A stretch of 64,000 nt of DNA from Deltaproteobacteria bacterium. GTDB lineage: Bacteria; Myxococcota_A; Polyangia; Polyangiales; JADJMO01. The notes under the pieces are model-generated. The model had not been told where the DNA came from. It did not search any database and saw nothing but the letters and a program-made list of their open reading frames with translations. Both the position numbers and the translations under genes were made by a program. The DNA lies in NCBI GenBank assembly GCA_025363655.1, contig JANYDK010000032.1, positions 62,001-126,000 on the forward strand, given 5' to 3'. Shown here piece after piece: positions 1-7,407 of this stretch (positions are counted from its first letter, which is position 1; each line of letters begins with the position of its first letter).

Positions 1-579
1 TTTCCCGACTTCGTCGCCTGGCTCGTCGAGTCGGCGCACGCGGGCTCGGCGATTTCTCGCGCCGCGCGGCTCCTCTACCGTCTCGGCAGCGGTTGGCTCG
101 GCATCGAACAGAGCCCCGACGTCGCCGGCGCCTTCGCCGATTTGATCGGCGCCTGTGAAGCGTCGACCTCGTCGTTGCCGCTCCTCGGGATGGGGCGTGA
201 ATTTCCGGAGAGCCGACTCTTCCTCGACGCACGCGGATACCTAGAGCACGAGTCGCCGCCGTCCGCCCGTTCACGCTCGCGCGCCTACTATGAGCGTGTC
301 CGCGACGGCGCGCGCCAGGTCGCCGACGTGCTCGGGGGACAGCTCCTCGACACGCCGCTGTGGATGCTCGGTCGAGGCGTCACCGTGCACCCCGTGGGCG
401 GCTGCGCGATGGGCCGCAACGCGGACGAGGGAGTCGTCGATTCGTTCGGCGAGGTATTCGGCCATCCCGGGCTCTACGTCGCCGATGGCTCGGTCATGCC
501 TGGTGCGGTCGGCCCCAACCCCTCGCTGACCATTGCCGCGCTCGCTGACCGCTTCGCGGCGCGGATGCTGCGGGCCTAG
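1..579 (+). CDS. GMC-family oxidoreductase, C-terminal part (5' end outside window)
   Basis: The reading frame is open from the first base and ends at TAG 577-579, so only the last 192 codons are present. The C-terminus carries the GMC (glucose-methanol-choline / cholesterol oxidase-like) C-terminal signature: HPVGGCAMG around residues 129-137, then LYVADGSVMPGAVGPNPSLTI near the end, which in this family holds the active-site His and closes the FAD site. These FAD enzymes oxidise alcohols or sterols. The FAD-binding N-terminus is not visible, so the substrate cannot be named. The next gene follows 13 bp downstream on the same strand. Confidence 0.85.
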   Translation, partial: FPDFVAWLVESAHAGSAISRAARLLYRLGSGWLGIEQSPDVAGAFADLIGACEASTSSLPLLGMGREFPESRLFLDARGYLEHESPPSARSRSRAYYERVRDGARQVADVLGGQLLDTPLWMLGRGVTVHPVGGCAMGRNADEGVVDSFGEVFGHPGLYVADGSVMPGAVGPNPSLTIAALADRFAARMLRA

Positions 580-592
580 AAATCTGGTGCTC

Positions 593-1180
593 GTGACGAC
601 CAAGAAAACGCTGCGCTGTGCTTGGGCTGGGGACGATCCTCTCTACGTCGCGTACCACGATGAAGAATGGGGCGTGCCGGTGCACGACGATCGGCTCCTC
701 TTCGAGATGCTCACGCTCGAAGGCGCACAAGCTGGCCTCTCGTGGATCACCGTTCTTCGAAAGCGCGAGCGCTACCGTGAGGTCTTTGCCGGCTTCGATC
801 CCGCGAAGGTCGCGCGCTTCGACGCACGCAAGAAGGCGCAGCTGATGGAGGACGCGGGCATCGTCCGCAATCGCCTCAAGATCGACAGCACCGTCGACAA
901 CGCCAAGGCCTTTCTCGCGATTCAGCGCGCGCACGGCACCTTCGACGCGTTCGTCTGGGGGCTTCTCGGCGGCAAGCCGCGGGTGAACCACCCGAAGTCC
1001 ATGCGCGACGTGGCGCCGAAGACGGAGGTCTCCGATTTGTTGAGCAAGACCCTCAAGAAGGAGGGCTTTCGCTTCGTCGGTTCGACGATTTGCTACGCCT
1101 TCATGCAGGCGTGCGGCTTCGTCGACGATCACCTCGACGCTTGCCCGGCGAAGGGCGCGCACGGCCGCCGGCGTCGGTGA
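593..1180 (+). CDS. tag: DNA-3-methyladenine glycosylase I
   Basis: This is a base-excision repair enzyme that removes 3-methyladenine from alkylated DNA in the cytoplasm. The protein of about 195 residues matches the Tag family from end to end: RCAW near the N-terminus, DDPLYVAYHDEEWG, then LEGAQAGLSWITVL, and a C-terminal CGFVDDHLDAC. The family's zinc site (Cys near residue 4, His in the YHDEEW stretch, C-terminal His and Cys) is present. GTG 593 is chosen because it places the Cys at the usual distance from the start; GTG 587 is equally possible. No good ribosome binding site is visible. The last 80 bp overlap the 3' end of the convergent LysR gene. Confidence 0.93.
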   Translation: MTTKKTLRCAWAGDDPLYVAYHDEEWGVPVHDDRLLFEMLTLEGAQAGLSWITVLRKRERYREVFAGFDPAKVARFDARKKAQLMEDAGIVRNRLKIDSTVDNAKAFLAIQRAHGTFDAFVWGLLGGKPRVNHPKSMRDVAPKTEVSDLLSKTLKKEGFRFVGSTICYAFMQACGFVDDHLDACPAKGAHGRRRR

Positions 1181-2102
1181 GCTCCTCGAGGAGGAAGCTC
1201 CACACCGCGGCGATGCGCGGCACGTCACGGAGCGCGCGGTGGCCGACGAGCCAGGTGTCGTCGGCGGGCCACTCGGCGATCGCGCTCCCGACGGCGTCGG
1301 CGAAACGTACGGGAACGAGCGGGCGCACGCGCGCGTAGGACTCGGGGATCAGCGCGACGCCGAGGCCGGCTTCTGCCGCCGAGATCTGCGCGGCGAAGTG
1401 ACTGGTGACGAGCACCGGATCGGCGCGGACGTGCTTCTGCAGCCAACGCGCGGGACCAATGCCCGCCAGATCGCTCGCCCAAGCGATCCACCGCACGTCT
1501 TCGAGGCGGCGGACGCGCCCGAGCTCCTCGGCATATTCGTACGACGTCATCGCCACCCACCGAGACGTGAGAAGCTTGGTCATCACCAAATCCCCGCTCT
1601 CGGGCCGGATGATGCGAATGGCGAGGTCGGCTTCGCGGCGAGTGAGGTCGAGGACGCGAATGGAACCATCGAGCTCGATGCGAATCTTCGGGTGACGTGC
1701 GCGGAGACGGACGAGGGCCGGCGCGACGAAGACGTCGGCGACGCCGGGCGGCACGCTGAGACGGACCACGCCCTCGATCGCCACCTCGAGCGACGAGGCC
1801 TGTCGCGTGAAACGGAGCTGCGCCCCCTCCATCTCTTCGGCGGCCGGCATCAAGAGCTCGGCGGCTCGAGTCGGAAGCAGCCCTTCACGTGTGCGATCGA
1901 AGAGACGCGCGCCGAGGAGCTCTTCCATCGCGACCAAGCGGCGGCTGAGTGTCGAGGCGTCGAGGCCGAGGCGACCGCCTGCGCCGCCCAGAGTTCGTTC
2001 TCGGTAGAGCGCGAGGAAGAGCCGGACGTCGTCCCACCGCGCGCTCTCACCGCTCGTTCGGGCCGACCGCGAACTTTGCTTGCCTTGCGCAGATGCAACC
2101 AT
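1101..2102 (-). CDS. LysR-family transcriptional regulator
   Basis: This is a DNA-binding regulator of 333 residues. The N-terminal winged helix-turn-helix lies at about residues 20-80 (WDDVRLFLALYRERTL, then LGLDASTLSRRL and LLGARLFDRT). A LysR substrate-binding domain follows, with typical stretches such as RREADLAIRI and ISAAEAGLGVALIP. ATG 2102 is chosen because the HTH then begins at the usual distance. The gene is divergent from the NAD-dependent epimerase gene with a 54-bp gap, the usual arrangement for a LysR protein and its target. The Arg-rich C-terminal tail overlaps tag on the opposite strand for 80 bp. Confidence 0.88.
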   Translation of the reverse strand: MVASAQGKQSSRSARTSGESARWDDVRLFLALYRERTLGGAGGRLGLDASTLSRRLVAMEELLGARLFDRTREGLLPTRAAELLMPAAEEMEGAQLRFTRQASSLEVAIEGVVRLSVPPGVADVFVAPALVRLRARHPKIRIELDGSIRVLDLTRREADLAIRIIRPESGDLVMTKLLTSRWVAMTSYEYAEELGRVRRLEDVRWIAWASDLAGIGPARWLQKHVRADPVLVTSHFAAQISAAEAGLGVALIPESYARVRPLVPVRFADAVGSAIAEWPADDTWLVGHRALRDVPRIAAVWSFLLEELTDAGGRARPSPGKRRGDRRRSRTPA

Positions 2103-2138
2103 GTGTTGCCAATATGCGGGTTGAACAGCATCCATGCA

Positions 2139-2155
2139 ATCCTCATCCTGAGGAT
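2139..2155. promoter_or_regulatory. Inverted repeat between divergent LysR and epimerase genes
   Basis: The 7-bp arms ATCCTCA and TGAGGAT are perfect and are separated by 3 bp. They sit directly before the epimerase ATG at 2157, and the right arm also contains its likely Shine-Dalgarno (GAGGAT). It could be a regulator site or a translational hairpin. The assignment is inference. Confidence 0.4.
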
Positions 2156-2156
2156 C

Positions 2157-3134
2157 ATGAACACCTCGCGTCCGCTTCGTCCCCAAAGCCCACTTCATGT
2201 CATCCTCGGCGCCGGCCAAATCGGCGCGCTCGTTCGCGATCACCTGCTCGCCCGCGGTGAGCGTGTCCGCCAGGTGCGGCGCGGCGTCGCCACCCTCGAG
2301 GCCCCGAACCTCGAGCACGCGCGCGGCGACATCTCCGATTTCGGCTTCGCCGCAGAGGCCTGCGCCGGGGCAGGCTTCGTCTACGACTGCACCAACCCCA
2401 ACTACGATCAATGGGACACGCACCTCTTTCCGCTCGCCCGCGGCGCGCTCGTCGGTGCGCGCGCGGCCGCCGCGGTCCTCGTCGCGGTCGACAACGTCTA
2501 CATGTACGGGCGGCCCACGGGCCCTCTCCGCGAGGACTCGAAGGTCGCGCCGATCAGCCGCAAGGGAGAGCTTCGCGCGCGTCTCGCTGAAGAGCGTCTC
2601 GCAGCGCATCACGCGGGCGAAGTGCGCGTCGTCCTCGCGCGCGGCAGTGACTGGATCGGCCCCGGCGTCACCCACGCGACGGTCTTCGGCGATCGATTCT
2701 TCCGCCGCGTCTTCGCCGGGAAGAAGGGCGAGTGCTTCGGCGATCCCGACATGCCGCACGCCTACACCTACGCGCACGACGTCGCGCGCGCGCTCGTCAC
2801 CCTCGGCGAGCGCCCCGAGGCGCATGGTCAGGTCTGGCATCTACCGACCAACGCGGCGCTGAGCACGCGCGCCACCATGACGATGCTCGGTGACGCGCTG
2901 GCGATGCCGATCGAGGTCGCTCGCGTGCCTCGTCTCGTCATCAAGACGCTCGGCGTCTTCTCCTCGCTCGTGCGCGAGGTCGTCGAGATGGCGTACCAAT
3001 GGGACGTGCCCTTCGAGATCGACGACTCGAAATTTCGTGCTGCGTTCGGCGCTACGGCGACCCCGTGGGGCGAGGTCATGTCGACGACGGCGGCCTGGGC
3101 CAAGCAAGCGTACGGCGCGCGGGCGGCGGCTTAG
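2157..3134 (+). CDS. NAD(P)-dependent epimerase/dehydratase-like protein
   Basis: This is a 325-residue Rossmann-fold protein of the atypical SDR (extended epimerase) group. The dinucleotide-binding motif HVILGAGQIGALV lies near residue 15. The family's DNVYMYG tyrosine motif is present around residue 117, followed by EERLAAHHAG where the catalytic Lys of classical members would be, so the usual YxxxK is altered. VVLARGSDWIGPGV and the middle stretch PHAYTYAHDVARAL are typical of sugar-nucleotide or quinone-modifying relatives. The substrate is unknown. ATG 2157 has GAGGAT just upstream. Control by the divergent LysR gene is likely from the arrangement. Confidence 0.82.
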   Translation: MNTSRPLRPQSPLHVILGAGQIGALVRDHLLARGERVRQVRRGVATLEAPNLEHARGDISDFGFAAEACAGAGFVYDCTNPNYDQWDTHLFPLARGALVGARAAAAVLVAVDNVYMYGRPTGPLREDSKVAPISRKGELRARLAEERLAAHHAGEVRVVLARGSDWIGPGVTHATVFGDRFFRRVFAGKKGECFGDPDMPHAYTYAHDVARALVTLGERPEAHGQVWHLPTNAALSTRATMTMLGDALAMPIEVARVPRLVIKTLGVFSSLVREVVEMAYQWDVPFEIDDSKFRAAFGATATPWGEVMSTTAAWAKQAYGARAAA

Positions 3135-3150
3135 ACTAGACTCCGCAGCG

Positions 3151-4089
3151 GTGACCCTTCGCCGCCCCGCACTCGTCCGATCCATTCTCGCCCTCGCGCT
3201 CGTCGTCGGATCTTCCTGCGATCGTGGCGCACCCAAGGCGCCGGCGGTGGCGTCCGCATCGGCGTCGAACAGCAGCTCGTCGGCCCCGAGCGCTGCCACC
3301 TCGGGGCTCGACATCGCCTCGGCCTCCGCGTCGAGCTCGGCTGGCGCTGCTCCCGTCAGCTCGATCGATCTCAGCCCCGCGCTCTTCGGCGGTTTCGACA
3401 TCTGCCTCCGCGACGTGGAGGGCACGAACAACGTCTGCGGGCAGAAATTCGGCTTCGTGCGCGAGCCCGGTGCGTCGGCCGAGCGATGGTGTCGACTCGA
3501 GGCACATGCCCGCACCGCGCTCGTCGAGGCGCGTGCGGCGATGCAGAAGGTGAACCCCGACCTCGAGCTCTTGATCGTCAGCTCGTATCGCCCGCCGGCG
3601 TATCAGCAATGTCTCTGGCTGCAGAACGGCGGCGACGGAAAAAAGGGCGCAAAATGCCTCTCGTCGGTCTGTGGTCCGCGCGACGCCGCCGGCAAGGCGC
3701 TGCCCTGCAAGAAGTACGATCTCGACGATCCGAAGTTCGCCCACGTCTTCGATCACTGCCAGCACGTCGACATGCGCGCCGTCGACGTGTGCGCCTACTC
3801 CAAATCGAAGGTCACCCTCGACGCCCACGGGAGCATCGATCTCGCGCTCATCGACGATTGTGCTGCCTCCGCCGATCCGAAGCACGTGCTCCAGGCGGGG
3901 CACTACTATCACCCCTGCGGGTGTCGCCACACCGGCTGGACGAAGGACATCCACAGCCCGACCGCGCGGACGAAGATCTTCAAGAACGGCGGGCCGGGCG
4001 AGCAGCTGGTGATGATGCGCGCGCTGCACGACGCCGGGTTCTCCGACGACGTCTCCAACGAGTGGTGGCATTTCGCCTTCAGGAAGTGA
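3151..4089 (+). CDS. Lipoprotein, zinc D,D-dipeptidase/carboxypeptidase of peptidase family M15 (VanX-like)
   Basis: The predicted product is a zinc peptidase acting on D-Ala-D-Ala type peptides in the cell envelope. It has 312 residues. A short signal peptide ends at VVGSSC (Cys 23), followed by an Ala/Ser-rich linker to about residue 70. The core contains LIVSSYRPPAYQ (M15 substrate-site Arg), then His 205 and Asp 212 in the H-x6-D zinc pattern, and the NEWWHF motif near the end giving the catalytic Glu 304 and third zinc ligand His 307. Extra Cys residues suggest disulfides outside the cytoplasm. GTG 3151 gives the lipoprotein signal. The gene begins 16 bp after the epimerase gene and may be cotranscribed with it. 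Confidence 0.85.
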   Translation: MTLRRPALVRSILALALVVGSSCDRGAPKAPAVASASASNSSSSAPSAATSGLDIASASASSSAGAAPVSSIDLSPALFGGFDICLRDVEGTNNVCGQKFGFVREPGASAERWCRLEAHARTALVEARAAMQKVNPDLELLIVSSYRPPAYQQCLWLQNGGDGKKGAKCLSSVCGPRDAAGKALPCKKYDLDDPKFAHVFDHCQHVDMRAVDVCAYSKSKVTLDAHGSIDLALIDDCAASADPKHVLQAGHYYHPCGCRHTGWTKDIHSPTARTKIFKNGGPGEQLVMMRALHDAGFSDDVSNEWWHFAFRK

Positions 4090-4092
4090 GAC

Positions 4093-5271
4093 TCAGTTGC
4101 GATGGAGCACGAGGCCGGAGACGCCGACGGCCCAGGCGTCTTTCCCTCGCGCGCCGCCGACTCGAACGTCGACCTCCTTGGGCAGTTCGCGCTTCCAAGG
4201 AGGCTTTCCGGTGCGCACCCAAAGTCCGTCGCTCGTCGACGCGAAGGCCCAACCGGAGCCGCCCGATGCGAGGGCGAAGAGGCGGTGCCACTCGTCGATC
4301 GTGCCGGTCAGCTCGAGGTGCTCTTCGCTCCACGTCGCGCCGTGATCGCTCGAGCAAGCGACCGTCACGCTGTCTTGTCCAGCGACGCAGACGTCGTTGC
4401 TGCCGACGCCGAGGTGGAGCGCCTCTTCGGTCCACGCCGAGCGCCCGGCGTCCGTCCAGGTGACGCCGCCATCGACGCTGCGCCAGGTGAAGAAGCTGGC
4501 CACGGTCCAGAGCTCGCCCGACGAGCCTTGGACCGGGCCGCCGTTGCCGGGAGAGAATGCGCGAGCGAGGTCCGTGCTCCCGAGCGCCGACCAGGTGACG
4601 CCGCCGTCGCGCGTGCGCCGGAGACGATCGTTGGAGAACCAGACGTCGTTCGCGCCGCTGCCGAAGATCGTCGCCTCGCGGCCTTGGTCGAGGTGTGGCG
4701 CCAGCTCGATCGGCGAGCTCGCCACCGAGGCGAGACGCTCGACGTGAATGAGCCTTGTTTCGCCGAGGATCCAGGCGTCGTCGGCGGAGAGCGCGAAGAC
4801 CGCCACGAGCCGTTCCTTCTCGGCCAGCTTGCAGCGGACGAAGGTCTTGCCGCGATAGCGCGAGGCAAGCAGCGTCCCCTCGTCGCCGACGATGACGACG
4901 TCGTCGGGCTTCTCGAGGCCCACCGTGACGGCCCGCAGCCTCACCTTGGTGCCGCTCGCGAAGGCGCTCCAATTCGCGGCGGGTGACTTCGGCGGTTTGC
5001 CCGTCACCGGCACGCACGCGAGCAGGGTAGAGGTCCACGTCAATGGACCGGCCCATGGATCGGGGGCCGGCGCGGGCGCGATCTTCGCCGAGCTCGAGCT
5101 CGGAAGAGACACCGACGCGGTCGCAACCACCGGATCGTCCTTTCGATGAATCGATGGCGAATGCACTTCGAGCGACGAGGTCGGACAACCGGCGACGAGC
5201 ATCACGGCGCAGGAAGCGAGGCCCGGGAGCGTGCGAGCGTGCATCGACCTTCGACGCGGAGTCTCGCTCAT
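4093..5271 (-). CDS. Lipoprotein with Asp-box (BNR) beta-propeller repeats
   Basis: This is a 392-residue exported protein. The signal peptide ends in LVAGC near residue 28 and is followed by a Ser/Pro/Ala-rich linker. The body carries several S/T-x-D-x-G-x-x-W Asp boxes (TRDGGVTWS, SVDGGVTWT, SSDHGATWS), the hallmark of sialidase-type or photosystem-assembly-factor propellers. No catalytic sialidase residues are recognised, so a binding or structural role is more likely than hydrolysis. ATG 5271 overlaps the TGA of the upstream methyltransferase gene (ATGA), which supports this start and translational coupling. The 3' end is convergent with the M15 gene, 3 bp away. Confidence 0.75.
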   Translation of the reverse strand: MSETPRRRSMHARTLPGLASCAVMLVAGCPTSSLEVHSPSIHRKDDPVVATASVSLPSSSSAKIAPAPAPDPWAGPLTWTSTLLACVPVTGKPPKSPAANWSAFASGTKVRLRAVTVGLEKPDDVVIVGDEGTLLASRYRGKTFVRCKLAEKERLVAVFALSADDAWILGETRLIHVERLASVASSPIELAPHLDQGREATIFGSGANDVWFSNDRLRRTRDGGVTWSALGSTDLARAFSPGNGGPVQGSSGELWTVASFFTWRSVDGGVTWTDAGRSAWTEEALHLGVGSNDVCVAGQDSVTVACSSDHGATWSEEHLELTGTIDEWHRLFALASGGSGWAFASTSDGLWVRTGKPPWKRELPKEVDVRVGGARGKDAWAVGVSGLVLHRN

Positions 5272-5924
5272 GTCTTGGTTCCGACGTAGGCCCGGGCCTG
5301 CACACGCCCCTTTTCGCGCATCGGAATCACGCTCGGCGTGAGACCGGCGACGCGGAGCTGTTCGAGGAAGACGTCGCGAGGATAGCCGCTCCAAACCGCA
5401 TAGGAGCCGCCACGGCGTAACGCTGCCTTGGCCGCGCGCAACCCGGCTCCGTCATAGAGGCGCGCGTTGCTGGTGAACGACGCCCATTCGGGTCCGTTGT
5501 CGACGTCGAGGAGAATGAGGTCGAGATCTTTTTCGCTTGCGATGACAGCGCTGACGTCGCTCTTCACCAAGCGGACGCGAGGGTCGTCGAGGCTCGCGCT
5601 CGAAAGGCTCGCGAGGTGCGCGAGGTCTTCGCGAAGGAGGCGAATCACCGTCGCCAGCTTCTCGACCACGATGACCTCGGCCTTCTCGCCGACCGACTCG
5701 AGGACGCCCGCCAACGTCGAGCCGAAGCCGAGCCCGCCGACGAGCACGCGCGGGGCCGGGGAGACGGAGAGCTTCTTCGCCAACTGGCCGAACGCGCGCT
5801 CGGTACCGAGGGCGGCGCTCGTGAGAATGGGGACGTGCCCGATCATCAGCTCGTGGTGCGTGCCGCGATCGTGCAGCGTCAGCGTCTGCCCGGCCTCGTG
5901 AAACGTCCGTTTCTTCGCAGCCAT
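5268..5924 (-). CDS. SAM-dependent methyltransferase-like protein (spermidine-synthase fold)
   Basis: This is a 218-residue cytoplasmic protein. It contains a glycine-rich SAM-binding motif (VLVGGLGFGSTLAGVL), an acidic end of strand 2 (VIVVEKLATVIRLL) and the post-motif DLILLDVDNGPEW, the order seen in spermidine/spermine synthase-like methyltransferases. The HEL-MIGHVPILTS stretch near the N-terminus also resembles that group. The substrate is not known. ATG 5924 begins MAAKKRTF and gives the shortest sensible N-terminus. It lies 13 bp after the AarF/UbiB gene and overlaps the next gene by 4 bp, so these three genes probably form one operon. Confidence 0.78.
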   Translation of the reverse strand: MAAKKRTFHEAGQTLTLHDRGTHHELMIGHVPILTSAALGTERAFGQLAKKLSVSPAPRVLVGGLGFGSTLAGVLESVGEKAEVIVVEKLATVIRLLREDLAHLASLSSASLDDPRVRLVKSDVSAVIASEKDLDLILLDVDNGPEWASFTSNARLYDGAGLRAAKAALRRGGSYAVWSGYPRDVFLEQLRVAGLTPSVIPMREKGRVQARAYVGTKT

Positions 5925-5937
5925 TTGCGCGCCGGAC

Positions 5938-7341
5938 TTAGCTCGGCATGGGCATCGACGCCATCGCCTTGCCAATCGCCTCACGATACTCGGGGTGCTT
6001 CTCCATCAGCCCGAAGAGCATCGGCATCATCAGCGGCGCCATGATTTCGCTCATCGAGACGCCGGGCGCGATCTCTTTGCAGACGTCGATGGTGATGCCG
6101 AGCGCGCGCATGAACATCATGTTGTCCTGCGGGGTCCGGAACGTCTCGAGGTCCTCCATCATCTCGGCGATGCTGCCGATCGCCGCCGTCGCCTGCTCGT
6201 GATCGTCGACCTGATGATCGAAGAGCATCGCACGAATTTTCGGATCGCCGAGCTTGACGGTGGCGAACGCTTCGACGCGCGCGCGATCGATCTCGTCGAT
6301 CAACCCCTTCTCGATCAGCCCGTCGGCGTACATCTGCGGGATGTTGAAGAAGGCGCCGAAGATCTCCTTCATCAGGCCCATGCGCACGTGCTCGGGGAGC
6401 CGCTTGACCATCCCGAAATCGAGCATCGCCAGCTTGCCCTCCGGCGTGCAGAAGAGATTGCCCGGGTGCGGATCGGCGTGAAAATAGCCGATTCCGTAGG
6501 TCTGGTGCAGCATCGCGCGCGCCAGCGTGTCGGCGAGCGCGCGACGGTCGACCTTCCAGGCGTCGAGCTGCGCGTGGTCGTCGACGTTGACGCCCTCGAT
6601 GAGCTCGAGCGTGAGCACGCGCTTCGAACTGTAGTCCCAGAAGATCTTCGGCACGATCACCCCGAGGGGCTCGATCTCGGCGCCGAGCGCTTCTGTGGCC
6701 TTACCCTCGGCCACGAGGTCGAGCTCGCGCCGCAGCGGCTCCTCGTTCTCCTTCAGCACTTGCTTCAAATCGAGCTTGGCGTATTTCGCGGGCAGGAAAT
6801 AGCCGAGGACCGTGAGCAGCAGGCGCATGAGGCGGAGGTCGGTCTCGACGCTTCGTTCGAGCCCCGGGTGCAGCACCTTCACCGCCACGCGCTCGCCGCT
6901 CTTCAGCTTGCCGAGGTGCACTTGCGCCATCGATGCGCAGGCAATCGGCTTCTCGTCGAGCTCGGCGAAGATCTCGAGCGGTTCCTTGCCGAGCTCGGCA
7001 GCAATCTCGGCGCGGATGTAGCGAAACGGGGTCGGCCCGACGTCGTCACGCAGCCCCTTGAGCTCGTCGATCACCTCTTTCGGGAGGAGATGCGCCTGCA
7101 TGCTCGCCATCTGCCCGAGCTTGACGTTCGCGCCCTTGAGGTGCGACGCGGTGGCGCGGAAACGTCGGGCGTTCTTGCGGTGATATCGGGCCTGCGCCTC
7201 CTCCGACATCTTCCAGCGCAGGACGCGCGTGCGGAAGAAGTACCAGAGGTACGAGTTGACGATGCGGAACTGCATCCAACTGAGGACGATCAGGTGCGCG
7301 AAGCCGGCGAAGGGGCGCGTCGGGTGGACCCTCCTCGTCAT
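5938..7341 (-). CDS. AarF/ABC1/UbiB family kinase-like protein (copy 1)
   Basis: This is an atypical protein-kinase-like ATPase of the UbiB/ADCK family, which supports quinone biosynthesis or lipid homeostasis in other organisms. It has 467 residues. Visible family features are the KxGQ motif (residues 74-77), the Ala-rich loop that replaces the glycine loop (ACASMAQVH, about 134-142), the invariant Lys in VAVKV (155), HADPHPGN (288-295) and DFG (308-310). There is a hydrophobic stretch near residues 12-35. The C-terminal tail is Met-rich. A second, divergent family member is encoded at 56968-58554. Confidence 0.9.
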   Translation of the reverse strand: MTRRVHPTRPFAGFAHLIVLSWMQFRIVNSYLWYFFRTRVLRWKMSEEAQARYHRKNARRFRATASHLKGANVKLGQMASMQAHLLPKEVIDELKGLRDDVGPTPFRYIRAEIAAELGKEPLEIFAELDEKPIACASMAQVHLGKLKSGERVAVKVLHPGLERSVETDLRLMRLLLTVLGYFLPAKYAKLDLKQVLKENEEPLRRELDLVAEGKATEALGAEIEPLGVIVPKIFWDYSSKRVLTLELIEGVNVDDHAQLDAWKVDRRALADTLARAMLHQTYGIGYFHADPHPGNLFCTPEGKLAMLDFGMVKRLPEHVRMGLMKEIFGAFFNIPQMYADGLIEKGLIDEIDRARVEAFATVKLGDPKIRAMLFDHQVDDHEQATAAIGSIAEMMEDLETFRTPQDNMMFMRALGITIDVCKEIAPGVSMSEIMAPLMMPMLFGLMEKHPEYREAIGKAMASMPMPS

Positions 7342-7407
7342 GTCTCGAAGGTACGCCGTCGTCGTGTCGCCAGCTATCTAGCCGGTCATGTCGGCGCGAG
7401 CGTGCGT

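Noticed and set aside
1..579. Truncated GMC oxidoreductase pseudogene
   Set aside because: The frame is open to the window edge, so the missing N-terminus is explained by the cut and not by gene decay.
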